A DNA stretch of 64,000 bases from Adiantum capillus-veneris (GCA_014529385.2 CM043964.1:135721420-135785419); one strand, 5' to 3'; positions 21,559 to 33,445 are shown, counted from the stretch's first letter. Translations and numbers: made by a program. Notes: a model not told the origin generated them from the letters alone.

Positions 21559-24500
21559 TCATGTCTTGCTTGAAGAAGCTGATTCATGTGGGTTCTTTGA
21601 TGTAGAGGCATATGTTGTCACCTCTTCTTTTCTAATCGGTGGAGGGTCCACTTTAGCTTTACCTTTGTCTACAAGATTTGCCCTTTTTACCTCTGGTCTT
21701 GATGGCATTCTCTCCTCAATAGCTTTCGTGGTTGTTCTTTGTTCTTTTTTATCTACACTTGCTATTGCCTGATTTGCTTTAAGCTCTTCTGAAGTTCTGA
21801 TTGATGGAGATGAATCATCTTCAATAAGATCTGCTTTGATATCAGTCTCCATTTGGACTGTGCTTGAGGACTTTATGCTGTCGTCCACGGGTGACCAGTC
21901 TTGGTCTTCATTCTTTGTTGTCTCATTAGACTGAATCCTATTTAGATTCTGTATCTCTGACAACTTTTGGGCCAATGGCATTCCCAATATGATGTTGTTT
22001 GGCATATCTTTTGCTTTGATCACATGGAACTGAGCTATAATGATTTGTGAACTTACTTCAATGGTGGTGGAGATGATTCCCCAGCATTCTTCTTGTTTGT
22101 TTCCTGATATGGTTACAAATTTAGGAGCATCTTCCAGCTGTGGTTGGCCACATCTTTTCCAAGTGCAAAAAGACATGAGGTTCTTGTCTAGTTGAAAATC
22201 TAGCTTTACTTTACTTGAGAGTTTTGCTTCATTCTCACCAACAATGTTGCACTTGATCGTTTCAGGATTTGTGTCTAAATTGACTTTTTTGCTGTGGCAG
22301 CATCCTTTGGTCGAGCTTTATCTGCATTTTCTTTGCTTTGACCACCTGCTTCAATCGATGTTGACTCCATTGGCTGTGATCCTGCACTTTTTACTTGTAA
22401 TTGTTGAGCATTGTCTACCTCATCTGAGTAACATTTGATCTTAGAAGATCCATTGTACTTTCTGGCAGAATCTGTCTCTTCTGTGGAGATTTTGGTGGTG
22501 ACCTTTGTGTATCCTTCTGGACTTTAGCTTTTATTGACTTTGACTTTTTTGTCACCTGTTCTGGTAGCTTGAGGCTTTGCATCATCTTCAAATAGTCCTT
22601 GACTTCAGTCGGGACATCCATAGGGGTTTGTACAAGGTCATAACCTTTCTGATATTCCTGACCTTGTACATCTTGATATGCATATGTGAGATTGATCACG
22701 TGTAACTGTTTGAACACTATGGGATTTTTCGGCTTTTGGCTTTGACTTGTGGAGATCAACTGAAACTTTTGCCCGCGAAGCATTTATCTGCAGATTTTGA
22801 GGAAATCTGGGTCAATTGGAAACTTCCAACAACCATATGATCTTTCAATGGTTTCTTCTTTGAAGAGATTTGCTGGCTAGGAGCTCTAGGGCTTCTAACT
22901 GGTGTAGCATTTCCTGGTACATGAGGTGATTTTGATGGATTTGCAGCTCCTTCCTTCCTAGGGTGATCACTATAACCTGCTTCATTGTAAGAATTCAAAA
23001 TTGTTTGGCTTTGGTTTAGTCTCACCTTCTGGGACTGTGAAGGTACACTTTGGGTAGCACTGTTGACATTTGGCATTTGTGAACTTTCTCCATAGTTGCC
23101 TATGTATCTTCGTGAAACATGACAAATTATTCCCCAAGTCAAGCTGCCGATAGCATTATCTTTGCCTTGATATTGTCTATCCCATGGGTCTCCTATGATA
23201 TGGACTTCTGTGGTCTCAGGACCCAAGGCGTCATAGATTCTAGACTCTCGTCTATATCTATGATTGTTTTGGTCAAAATATATGCTTGTTTGATCACAAC
23301 ATCAAAGCTTGATTTCCAATGGATGGGAGTTTGGCTCTGAACAGATTTCTGGGTTTACTCGGATAATAACCTTCAGCTCTAGAGAGGATGGGCTATAATA
23401 GATTCTTTTCTTTGAAATAAACCATCCTTTCTGATATATCATTGGACGCACGTCTATGAGCTGGTATGTGGGTCGTTCAAACACTGGTTGATCCTTTTTG
23501 TACAGTTTTCCTTTTCGGTCTACATAGTGTGTATATGAATGATGTGTATCATACAAAGCTAACATCATTCTCTTTGAAGTGTCCCTTAGACTTGTGAATG
23601 ATTGCACACTTGTGGAATTGGATAAAAAATCATTTGCAAATTTAACAGTCTTTTCACCCTTGGGTGATATCTCGACACCATGACTAAATTCATGTAAGAA
23701 TTTGTTGTTCAAAGAATCAATTTTAAGCTCTTCAGGTGCCTATGCATTTTTATGCTGATTTTGAACTTGTAGTGCAATTACTGGTGCTTCTAATGATAAT
23801 ACAGAATCATCTGATTGCATTAAAAGTGACAAGCTAGATGCACTTACATCGAGATTCGCATTTCCAATTTTCTATGTACCTTGCGTGGCAGTTGATGTAT
23901 CCCTGTTGTCCGGATTTCTTGGACAATCTTCAGCAAAATGTCCATCTTTTCTTCCACAATCTGAGCAATATGCCATGACTGGTGGTATTTCAACTGGCTA
24001 TGTCATGTCAAGCTCTTGCAAAGAAGTTTTCGTTTCTATGTTGACCAAGTTGTCAACATCTTCTTTCAAAACACTAAGCATCAAGCTATAGAATGGTCCA
24101 TCCCTACCTTTGTACCATCTTTGTCTTGGTTCTCCAATTAGACTCGCTGCTATTGGTTGATCTGTTGGATCTTGTAATTCTGGCTCTCGACTATAGATTT
24201 GACCACTGTAATCCATGTACAATGACCCTGATTGCATATGCACCAACTGTATGTTTTGCTGCCTTGTGTAGATTTTTGGATAAACAATTTGGTCAATTTT
24301 TTCACTTCTATCTGCACTTCGTCTTTGAGCTTGCAATACCTAGCTCCACTGAAGTCAATGAACATCTGGGAGTTTTCTCAATCTGCCTTTACTTTGATTA
24401 ATACGATCTTGGCTTCTGTGCTTCTTTTACTGCTCATTAGATATCTATGGCCTTCTGAATCTGTGTACAAGACTTTGTCTCCATTGTAGCCATATAGTTG

Positions 24501-24590
24501 TAAAATCTAGTTGATTACAATTGCACTTGTGCTGCCACTGCTATTGGCTTGTCCTGCTGTACTTGAACTCTCGGATCGATTTGAGTCCAT
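21559..24590 (-). pseudogene. Broken gag/protease-like region of element 2
   Basis: Likely start is the ATG at 24590 (MDSNRSESSST). It reads through several repeats of the form Y-x-D-x-x-G-x-x-Y (VLYTDSEGHRY, MFIDFSGARY, LYMDYSGQIY, HYVDRKGKLY). It then reaches a zinc knuckle at 23923-23967 (CSDCGRKDGHFAEDC; CX2CX5HX4C, one residue longer than canonical), a Ser/Gln/Lys-rich stretch, and a region near 22000 that resembles the C-terminal half of a retropepsin (AQFHVIKAKDMPNNIILGMPL). No D[STG]G was found. Stops or shifts occur near 24450, 24290, 23998, 23880, 23713, 23227, 22790 and 22180. The last stop is the TGA at 21559-21561 before the tail. No canonical capsid domain was recognised. Confidence 0.6.
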
Positions 24591-27312
24591 GTTGACTGGT
24601 TTGTAAAAATCGTCCCCTAGTAGATTTTGGTACCAATTAGCAGAAGTTTTGCTGCTCGTACTAGCTTAATCTGCATTCACATGTGAGTTGTCCCTGTTCG
24701 TCCAATTAGAAGCTAATTTGCAATGCAATTGCTTGTACTTGCCAATTTCTAGCATGCAAAATTTGAAAATTTGCCTGCCACTCAACTCCTTCGACTTGAT
24801 CTTTTTTCTTGCTTTATCCGGCTAATCTCTAGTTCACTTTGTACGGTTTGCTCGGTTTACGGCTCTTCTGGCTTTTTGGCGGTTTGTTCGGTGTGCGATA
24901 CACTACTTCCCGGCTTCCCCGGCGTTCCTATTTTTCTCGGTGTTGTTTTTTGCTTTTCGGCCTCGTTCTGGCTTTTTCTGGCACTTTCTACGGCTTTCTT
25001 TTTATTTTTTCTAATTATTTAAGAAATTTTGAATTTTTTAATTTATTTTTGTAGTTTTTTTATTTTTTCATAATTGTTTTGGAAAAGTCTTGATTTTGTA
25101 TAATTTTTTTGATATTTTTCTAATTTTTATGGATTTTTTAATGAGTTTTTATGAATTGTTTATGATTTATTGAAATTTTTTGATTAATTTTAGACTTTTT
25201 AAGGTTTTTAATGATTTTTTTGAGTTTTTTAACGATTTTTGGTGAAATTTTGAATTTTTTAAATTTTCTATGTGTTTTTTATTTTTCTCTCAATTTTTTT
25301 AATGTTTTTTCTATTTTTATTTTTTAAATTTTTAAAAAAACTCTCTCTTTTAAAAAAACATGAGTTTTCTATTTTTTATAATTTTCTAACTCTTTTTTTG
25401 ATTTTTTATTGGGTTTTTGAAAATTTTTATTGTTTTATGATTTTTCATGGTTTTTTTTTTTACTAATAAATGAAATGTAAAGGGGGAAAAATGAAATTGA
25501 ATTGAAACGAAATGAAATTTAAAGGGAAAGAAAACGAAATGAAACGAAATGAAAATGAAATTAAAACAAAATGAAATGAATCAATATAAAAGTCAATGAC
25601 ACAAAAAAAGGCAAAAAGACAAAAGACAAAAGGCTCCACCATGCACGTTGAGAAGAGGTCCCCCCCCTTTTTTTGTGGTATTCTTGTGTTGTGTGTGTAA
25701 GGGTGGGTTCACACGCCACGAAGCGCGAGAACGACGACGGAAGCAGAAGAAGAAAGAAGACGAAGATTATTTTAGCGTTGTAGGAAACTATCCCAAGAGA
25801 TCTTAAAGATTTATCCGACGAGGAAAGTCCATGCGCCGAAAGGCACGCTCGGAACAAAAAAAAAAGGCCGAATTTAGGGCGAAAATTAGTCGAAACGTTG
25901 AAAATCACCCGAAAATCCAAAAATTTACCAAAAAATTTCAAAAAATTCTAGAAACCTTAGAAAATTATGGTCATTTACAACTAAGCACTTCTGACATCCA
26001 AAAGCACACCGAAAATAACAAATTTTTCCAAAAACATCAATTTCAACAAAATTGTCCACTCAGCTCCCGAAAATAGTAAAACGCTCAGAAATTGACCACG
26101 AAGGGCACAAATGCGAACAAAATGATGCCATAATTACGCACACACAAAATAGCTCGTAAAGATCGCAAAATCAAAATTTTATGGAATTATCCAAAAATTA
26201 ATGTAAAATTTAGCAAAACATTACCAAAAAATTTCTACAAATTCTCCACACATTGGGGAATAGCGCAGCCAAATAAAATTACACAAATCACATGGATTCA
26301 AATGCCAACCAATTCCATTAATAAAATCAAGGCTAGGTAATTAAACCGGCAAAATTATCGACAAGTTTAAGTCAAAATTTGACGCAATTGAAATGTGTAA
26401 ATCCTTGTTTTGAGCATAAAAACACAGAAATGAATCATTGCACACATCAATCATGCAATCAAAATATGAATCAATCATGCAAATTTAACACTTTTTAGGC
26501 GCACACACTAAAAAATTGATAGTTTTTACCAATCTTTAGGTGGGCACACAAAAGGGTTAAATTTGTCGAACCTACAATATGACTTCACAATCAATAGTTG
26601 GGCATGAACACAACACAAATCAATCATCACAATTGAAAAAATCACAATGCACACATTGATTTTTAAATGCACAAACATGGGTAAAATAGTGCACACACCT
26701 AAAATTAGGCATACACACACACTTGATTTTAGTGCACATACACTTGAAATTGACCATCCAAGCATGCAATCAACTCAATTAGGCACCCAATTAGCAACGT
26801 ACAATCACCAATTAGCAATTGAAACTTGTCAAATCATACGCCACAAAATCTTAAAAATTTTCACATTACGACAACATGAAAATGAATAATCGCAAAATTT
26901 TCAATCCATAACATCAACATTGCATTGCATCAACATAGCATAGCATTACATTGCATCAACATTACATTGCATCATGGTGGGATTTCTACACAATTCTACA
27001 GATCTCTAGATTCTAGGGAGGTTGAGAATACCACCTTAATTACCTTTCCATTGAAGATCAATTGAATGGTCGAATGCTCCAGTCCTTCATAGCAAATTAG
27101 TAAATTAGCAAAAATTAATCAAATTAGCAAGGGGTTAGTGAGAAATTAGAGTGTGTAAACACACAATTGGCAAGTACGGTTACACATTAGGAAATTATGA
27201 ACACAATGATTCATGCACACACATTCAAAATCCAAAAAAACATAAACACACAAGTGAAAATAGTGAGGGAACGCATTCGATTATGCCACAACTACACTAG
27301 CATAGGCCATCA
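24591..27312 (-). other. Element 2 leader, low complexity
   Basis: Very long untranslated leader. 25020-25480 is T-rich on plus, 25490-25570 has GAAATGAAA-type repeats, and 25850-26290 is A-rich. A short segment at about 25770-25830 is repeated outside the element at 29858-29920. No gene seen. Confidence 0.6.
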
Positions 27313-27330
27313 TCCCCGGCAACGATGCCA
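27313..27330 (-). other. Primer-binding site, tRNA-Asp-like
   Basis: TGGCATCGTTGCCGGGGA on the minus strand. It differs from the tRNA-Asp complement in element 1 at two adjacent positions. Confidence 0.75.
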
Positions 27331-27332
27331 AA

Positions 27333-28249
27333 TGTTGGGGGTCCCATCGTTGCTCCAATGACCAACAAAATTGTCAATACGGAGGGATGAGCTACCTGGC
27401 TAGAGCATGGAAACACTCACATGGTTAGTGAGCTAACCATGGAAACACAAATGGTTAACTCTATAAGGTGAGCTTCTCGGCCTATGGAGGAGCAAAGCCG
27501 CAATGAAGGGCAATCTCCACATTTACTTCTCTTCACCTCTAATCAAACCAATCACACACACTACGATTGCAAGACGCACACAACACTAATCCTATCATGC
27601 AACACACTAATCGCAAGCACACACACATAGATCTATCGAGCACCACATTGCAATCAAACCTACATGTACACACACGCAAAAGAGGGCAATCACACAAGAT
27701 TAGAGAGGGATTAACCACTATTTAGTTAAGATCTAGCTAATCTAAGCATCATAAGCAATCATGAGAAGCATGAGAGAGGCATAATGCAAGAGAATGATTC
27801 ATTGATTAGTGTTAATCAAGTCTCATGAGCAAGGAGAAGCTCAGGGACTCCATAGCCACACACCTCAAGAGCTATCACCAAAGAGTGCTCTCAACAAATG
27901 AGCTTGAGAACCCTAATTTCTTTTACACACTGCTTTATATACCTAGGGTAAAAATATGCAATGTCCGGGCGCCCAAGGCCTTTAGGGCTCCACCACTGAT
28001 TGAATCTACACCCTAGGCACACTAGCTGACCTATTCTTTCCATCTTGGAACTCCCATTGAGCCCATAACATATTAGAATATTACAATGGCTTGAAATATA
28101 TTGGGAATTTACAATACATGACCATTTTGGGAAAAAGTGAAAAATGTGTAACTTTAATCTTTACTGCTTCTTCATGTTGATCTTTGATGTGCATTCGTAC
28201 ATCTTCAATCTTTAGCAGATTTTGTTAACTGCCATTGACTCAGTTAACA
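27333..28249 (-). repeat. Element 2, 5' LTR
   Basis: 917 bp, the promoter copy. A TATATAAAG box lies at 27933-27941 on the minus strand (TATATAAGG at 18727-18735 in the other LTR). The primer site lies two bases inside its inner edge. Confidence 0.92.
27933..27941 (-). promoter_or_regulatory. TATA box of element 2 5' LTR
   Basis: TATATAAAG on the minus strand, conserved in position in the 3' LTR as TATATAAGG. Confidence 0.55.
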
Positions 28250-28254
28250 TAAAT
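28250..28254. repeat. Target-site duplication TAAAT, right copy
   Basis: Directly follows the right LTR of element 2, and is itself part of the interrupted satellite. Confidence 0.88.
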
Positions 28255-28330
28255 ATATGTATATATACACACACTCACATAGATACATATATACATGCAT
28301 ACATATCTACACACTCAAATATGGATTATC
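28250..28330 (+). repeat. Continuation of the ~340-bp satellite beyond element 2
   Basis: TATATACACACACTCACATAGATA, with the following ATACATGCATACATATCTAC, matches the interior of the monomers at 16.1-18.1 kb. This shows that element 2 landed inside the array. Confidence 0.85.
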
Positions 28331-28369
28331 TACACATAAGAGTATACAGCAAAAGTAATACTATATACC

Positions 28370-28538
28370 TCTATACACCCTCTCTTTTTCTCTCTAATCA
28401 TGATAATCTCTCTTTTCCCCCCTCTCTCTCTCTCTTCTCTACCTCTTACATAATTTTCCTCTCACTTATCTACCTCTTACTATATAACTCTATCTACAAC
28501 CTCTCTTTTTCTCTCTAATCATGCTAATCTCTCTTTTC

Positions 28539-28599
<61 letters not shown>

Positions 28600-29260
28600 C
28601 CCAACTTCTCTACCTCTTACCTAATCTTCCTCTTTTCCTCTCTCTCTCTCTCCTCTACCTCTTACCTAATCTTCCTCTCACTTGTCTCTCTAATTACTCT
28701 ACCTACTCTATCTACATAATCTCTACACTCTCTCTACAACCTCTATCTCTCTCTACTCTCTAACCATCTCTCACTACATTCTCTCTCTAAAATCCCTTTA
28801 CTCTCTCTCTCTACGCACCCGCTTTCTACATTCTCTCTTTGTACACTCTCTCTATATCCTCACTCTCTCTTTTTTCTCTCTCTAATTTAATATCCTCTAT
28901 TTTAACACTTTTTCTCTCTTATTAACACTTCTCCATTCTCTATCTTTTTCACCCTCTAGCTCAAAATTAACACTTTTTAAAAATCCAATCTTTGTTTAAA
29001 CTCTCTTTTCTCATTTTTCCTTTTTAATGATTGATGCATTATAATGTTAAATTTTTTGATTTATTCTTCTACTCATTTTTCTCTCAAACTTAACATAAAC
29101 ATTTTTCAAGAAATTTTTCACTCTAACTTGACACTAATTGAACATCTTTATAATATTCTCATTCTAACACTCACTAATTGAAGATTAAACATTAATCTAC
29201 ACTAATTCATCTTTTCCTCTCTCTCTCTCTCTCTCTCTCACTAATCTATACTAATCTCAT
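28370..29260. repeat. CT-rich low-complexity region
   Basis: TCTCTCTC runs and CTCTACCTCTTACCTAATCTTCCTCT-type units, partly duplicated. The longest CT run is near 28545-28588. No gene. Confidence 0.8.
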
Positions 29261-29384
29261 ACCAAGCAATCACGGACCCCAAGCAAGCAAGTCTCTACAA
29301 CAATCAAGGACCGCAAAGCAAGCAAGCAAACAAATCGTACAAGACATAAGAAATCTCCACTTCTTCTCTTTTGTAATGTGTGTG

Positions 29385-29611
29385 TGCGTGTGTTTAAAAC
29401 AATAGGGGTGTGTGTGTGTGTGTGAAATCTTACCTCTTTGCCTCCTTTTGGTTGAGCCTGTGGTCAAGCTTCCTTACGGTAGAGCCTCCTTCCGGTATCA
29501 CGCTTCCGATAGAGCCTCCTTCTTCTTGAGCTTCCTTGCGGTGGATCTCAAACAAACACCAGTTTATGATTCTCTTCCAAAGAGGGCCTGTGTGTGTGTG
29601 TGTGTGGGTGT

Positions 29612-29698
<87 letters not shown>

Positions 29699-29763
29699 TG
29701 TGTGTGTGTGATTCTCTTCTAAAGAGGGCTTGTGTGTTTGTGTGTGTAAGTGTGTGCAAAGGG

Positions 29764-29815
<52 letters not shown>

Positions 29816-29840
29816 GAGAAGAAGAAGAAGAAGAAGAAGT
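29385..29840. repeat. (TG)n, (GA)n and (GAA)n microsatellites
   Basis: TG repeats at 29409-29423 and 29589-29711, GA repeats at 29766-29812, then GAA repeats to about 29840. Reading frames here are artefacts of the repeats. Confidence 0.93.
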
Positions 29841-29857
29841 AGAAGGAGAGCATTTTA

Positions 29858-29920
29858 ACATCATAGGAAACTATCCCAAGAGACCTTACAGATCCATCCA
29901 ACGAGGATAGTTGAACTCAA
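29858..29920. repeat. Fragment similar to element 2 leader
   Basis: TAGGAAACTATCCCAAGAGA, followed by CTTA-AGAT---ATCC-ACGAGGA, matches 25776-25830 inside element 2. It also follows a GAAGAAGAAG run there. Probably a remnant of a related element. Confidence 0.5.
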
Positions 29921-30013
29921 GACTTGTTATTCAAGTGGGAAATGGCATAACCAATCTACCACACTTCGGTGATAGGAAGGTTTTACCATTTTCTCCTTTT
30001 TATTAGCGCATGA

Positions 30014-30097
30014 TCGCGTGCGCGCGCGCACACACACACATTGTGCTACTTTATTACTCTTAGCTTAAAAAAAAAAAGGGGGGGGGGGGGGGGGGGG
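30014..30097. repeat. CG/CA alternating run and A11-G20 homopolymer block
   Basis: CGCGTGCGCGCGCGCACACA continues as CA repeats to 30040. After about 26 bp comes a run of 11 A then 20 G (30067-30097). Confidence 0.9.
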
Positions 30098-30140
30098 ACC
30101 ACACATAAACCTAGCCTTTGGATCGGGACCTGTTGGGATT

Positions 30141-31050
30141 GGTCTGTAATCCCCTGACCCGTTGGCTGGTGTTAGGTGGTCCTTCATAGACTCTATTTTT
30201 GGTCCCTTGCTCATGGCTATTATAGTCCTTGACTTTTCTGGTTTAAGGTTTGCAGGCCCAAAAATTACAGTTACTGTTTTTACTGTTATTTATGTTTATA
30301 TTGTTCCTTTTTTAGGACTGTTTACCCTATAGAAAGACAATCTGCATGAGCACTAATCACAACCCTGAGAATCATGCAAATATTCTCAAACAAATTAAGC
30401 TATACCTTAAGGACCATAAACAAAGAATGCTTTGGCAGTTAGAACTATACCCTTCCTCTCTAGGAAGGCCAAAGATTGTATTACTTACTATTGTAAGTAT
30501 AAGTGAACCTCACCTCACTTTTTTGATAAATTGCAGACTCTTGCTCTCTCACAAGGATTGGAATTGTTCTCGAAGCCCCTCTCAGTGGCCACATCTCTTG
30601 TACTCAGATGTATTAGCATCTTGGATGCTTCTCAACTAATTTATGCGGCTCTTACCTCTGACAAGAAATTATCTGTCGTACATATGCTGCCTTTTAATGA
30701 TTGGGTCAAAATTTTAGCTACTTTGGATAAAGACTCCATGGAAGGGATGAATTTAATCGCCCATTACATAGCCCATCTTCCCTTACTCTCCTCACAATAC
30801 CAGCAAGAACTTGCCCTTTTCTCCTCCTCTGGTGCTGATCTGTCTAACTTTCTAAGGAAGTGATGTGGTCTCAATCCCTCTTTTGTCTGTACACCGGCTA
30901 CTCCATCTATGCCCTTGAAATAGTTAAGGAATTTCAGAGTAATCTTTGCTCCCTCAATGACTCTAACCTCCTGGAGATGGTGCCTAAAATATCCAAAGTT
31001 TTCCCTGTCTTACCTATTAGACAAATTGAAATTGAATCCCTTGGGGTTGA
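30141..31050 (+). pseudogene. Unidentified duplicated gene, copy 2 (truncated by an LTR element)
   Basis: Similar to 10808-11750 over the whole length, including the upstream non-coding part and the acceptor TTTTTTAG before D-C-LPYRKT. The ATG at 30346 opens 49 codons. A phase-0 GT-AG segment of 44 nt (30493-30536) joins to a frame of about 108 codons. A TGA at 30861-30863 replaces a TTA in copy 1. A deletion of about 30 nt near 30920 shifts the frame. Similarity stops at 31050, where the TG of an LTR begins. Many differences from copy 1 are conservative, so both descend from a gene once under selection. Confidence 0.55.
30493..30536 (+). other. Candidate 44-nt intron, copy 2
   Basis: GTAAGTATAAGTGAACC...AAATTGCAG, equivalent to 11160-11196. 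Its removal keeps both flanking frames in phase 0. Confidence 0.45.
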
Positions 31051-31531
31051 TGTAGACGGCTGAGACAATTTCACTAGGTGGGAACACTCTCTTGTGAGAC
31101 GGGCAGTGAATGAGTCCGTAATTACTACAGTAATTACCATGGTAAACCCAAGGCATATAAATAGGGCCCTTTACATTGTAATCGGGTTAGCATTTTGGTG
31201 GCAATTGTACTTGAGTTGTCAATCATTGGCAGTTGTTGTCGGCTGTACTCTGTCTATCCTTTTGTTCATAAGCCACATCATACTCATTGTAATCCTTCAT
31301 TTGTAATTCCAATTACAGTAGTAAATTCTAGTTATACTTACTCTGTACTCAGTACTCTGAATCTGAATCTGAATATCATTCTTAGTACATAGTCTGGTTC
31401 TTATTCCAGTAGATGTATTCTAGTTTAGTTTTTGTTCCTTTGTCCAGTCTACTGTCTGAACTAATACATCACCATAGCTGAAATCTTCTAACACTGGAAT
31501 TAGCTATCTCAAGAGATCAGCTCCAATTCCA
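31051..31531 (+). repeat. Probable 5' LTR of the plus-strand Ty3 element
   Basis: Starts TGTAGACGG exactly where similarity to the unidentified gene stops. Contains TATAAATAG at 31156-31164 and a T-rich 3' half. It ends near ATTCCA before TTTTGGCGATCACGG. With no second copy in the window, the ends are inferred. Confidence 0.6.
31156..31164 (+). promoter_or_regulatory. TATA box in the 5' LTR
   Basis: TATAAATAG about 105 bp into the LTR, followed by GGGCCC. Confidence 0.55.
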
Positions 31532-31534
31532 TTT

Positions 31535-31550
31535 TGGCGATCACGGTGGC
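31535..31550 (+). other. Candidate primer-binding site
   Basis: TGGCGATCACGGTGGC directly after the presumed LTR end. It begins with the TGG expected for a tRNA CCA end, but I cannot name the tRNA. Confidence 0.35.
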
Positions 31551-31611
31551 TAGAGATGAAGCTCATTGACTAAAACACTCTTCTCCCAGTTAGAAGCTCT
31601 TAGCTACAGCA

Positions 31612-33200
31612 ATGGCACCCAAAACCATTTGTGGCCGGAAATCCACCATCCGTGTCGATCCTATTCCTGAGGAGTCAAGAAGAGAATTTGACCCTAAGAA
31701 AGAGAGGGTAACTGACACTGAGGCTCATGAGGAGCATAGTCAGGCTGTTGAGACACAGGACTCACAGCATTCCAGTCACTCTAGACGCAGCAGAGAGGCA
31801 AGCACAAAAGGCCAAAAGTTCTCGGTCCAGGCAGGGGGATGAGGGTATCAAAGGTAGTAAAGGCAGTCGCCGCACTTCCAGTAGACAGGCCAGAGAGGAC
31901 ACTGACACAGAGACAGAAACAGATATTGATTGGGATGCAGATACTGACAATTGTAAGAAGACTCCCAAGCGCCGTTCAGTATCTAAGAAGAGAAGTGGCA
32001 GGACTAGTGGTAATCGGAATGATTACACATCTTCCCTGAACATTTCTTTTCCAGTATTCAAAGGGGGCAAGAAGGATGATCCAGATGTTCACATACATGC
32101 TTTTGAGCAGTATGCATACGTGAAGAATATTGATGAGGATGATTGGGGGGAATAATTTCCGCAAACCTTGAAGGAGGCAGCGAGAAAGTGGTACTACCAT
32201 TACCCTGCTTGTCAGCTTAGATCCTATAACAAACTACTTAAAGCCTTCCGACTGGAGTATTCCGACAATAAGGTGATGAAGATATTCTTTGTGAACTGGA
32301 TAAGATCAAGCAGCAGAATTTGTCAGTCCGAAGCTATGTGGAGAGAATCAAGGAGCTGACAAGGCAGTTACAGGAACCGTCTTCAGAGAAGCGACTGCGT
32401 GCATGGTTTCTGAATGGCTTTCAAAGCAAGAAGCTTAAGGAGCAGGAGGTACCAGCTCCAACCAAGAAATTCAATGATCTGGTACAACGGGCACTGAAGC
32501 TGGAACAGCAGGCCAAGAAGGAATAGAGCCATAAGAAGAGAAGATCCAGTAGCAGTAGCTCTTCTACTGAGAACTCTGATTCCAGTGAAGTGTCCGGCAG
32601 CTCTGAAAGTAGCTCTAACGAGAGGTCCAAGGATAAGTAAAAGAAGGGATCCTGGACTAAGAAGATTGAAGAGATGGCTAGGCAGATTGCCGAGATTAGC
32701 CACACCAAACAACCAGTTCAGAAAATGGAGACTTGGTGTTCGAAATGCAAATCCAAGGACCATATTTCCAACGAGTGTCCACAGTGTACTTACTGTAAGG
32801 CCTTTGGCCATTTATGGAATAATTGTGGTATCAGGATTCATCAATTTCTACACTTGTGGAAAGTACGGGCATTTCTACACTTGTGGAAAGTACGGGCATT
32901 TCACGGCTCAATGCCCAGACGCACCTGCACCTGCTACTACTGAGGCAAAGGCACCAGAGCCAGTCCCAATACGGGCAGTCACAAGGAGCAAAGGAGTGGT
33001 AATTGAAGAAATCCCAAATACTCCAAAAAAACCAGTCACTGCTGACAACAGCAAATGGGCTCAACAAAGAGAGGTCTGAAAGGCCAAGGGTAAAGAGAAG
33101 GTGGTAGATGAATGGCAAGAGCAGAGAGAACTAGTGGCTAAAATCACGGAGGATTTAGCCAAGAAGCTGCCAGAGCAGCCAGAAAGTTCTTAAGCCCGAG
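31612..33200 (+). pseudogene. gag of the plus-strand Ty3 element
   Basis: ATG at 31612 (MAPKTICGRKS). A frameshift follows near 31800. The capsid part includes FPVFKGGKKDDPDVHIHAF and, after a TAA at 32153-32155 in the same frame, AARKWYYHYPACQ. Another frameshift lies near 32275, then SVRSYVERIKELTRQLQE. Further stops are TAG at 32524 and TAA at 32638. Zinc knuckles lie near 32735-32830 (CSKCKSKDHISNEC, CTYCKAFGHLWNNC) and near 32870-32920, where a ~27-bp tandem duplication has doubled part of a knuckle ending YGHFTAQC. It is not functional. Confidence 0.75.
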
Positions 33201-33445
33201 TCATTCAGAAGATACCAGCCCAATCAACTAAGAAAGATCAGTCAATGCTTGGCATACCTGAGACCATGCTAGCTGCGGTACAAGGAATGATTGGTGAACT
33301 GGGAGTTGATAGAAGAACTGGAAGCACTGCAAGGGAGGAATGGCAGTGTGAAGATACAACCAGTTCTTCGAGCTCCGACAACCAGCTTGATTAGGAGAAA
33401 GAAGAAATCCATGTTAAGATCTATGATACAATTCAAAAGCTTAAT

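Larger units (their letters stand above)
18126..28249 (-). mobile_element. Element 2: old LTR retrotransposon related in plan to element 1, no pol
   Basis: 10.1 kb on the minus strand. LTRs are at 18126-19043 and 27333-28249, with a TAAAT duplication at 18121-18125 and 28250-28254. From the right it has a 5' LTR, a tRNA-Asp-like primer site with two mismatches (27313-27330), a long low-complexity leader, a broken gag/protease frame (24590-21559), a WxPK tail (to 20647), a 3' region with six hairpin repeats, a polypurine tract and the 3' LTR. No RT, RNase H or integrase motif is present. LTR copies differ by several indels and many substitutions and gag has several stops, so it is clearly older than element 1. 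The LTRs of the two elements are not alike beyond their ends, so they are separate families. Confidence 0.9.

Noticed and set aside
29412-29910. Long frames of Cys-Val, Thr-His, Arg-Glu and Ser-Leu repeats
   Set aside because: Direct translations of (TG)n and (GA)n microsatellites.
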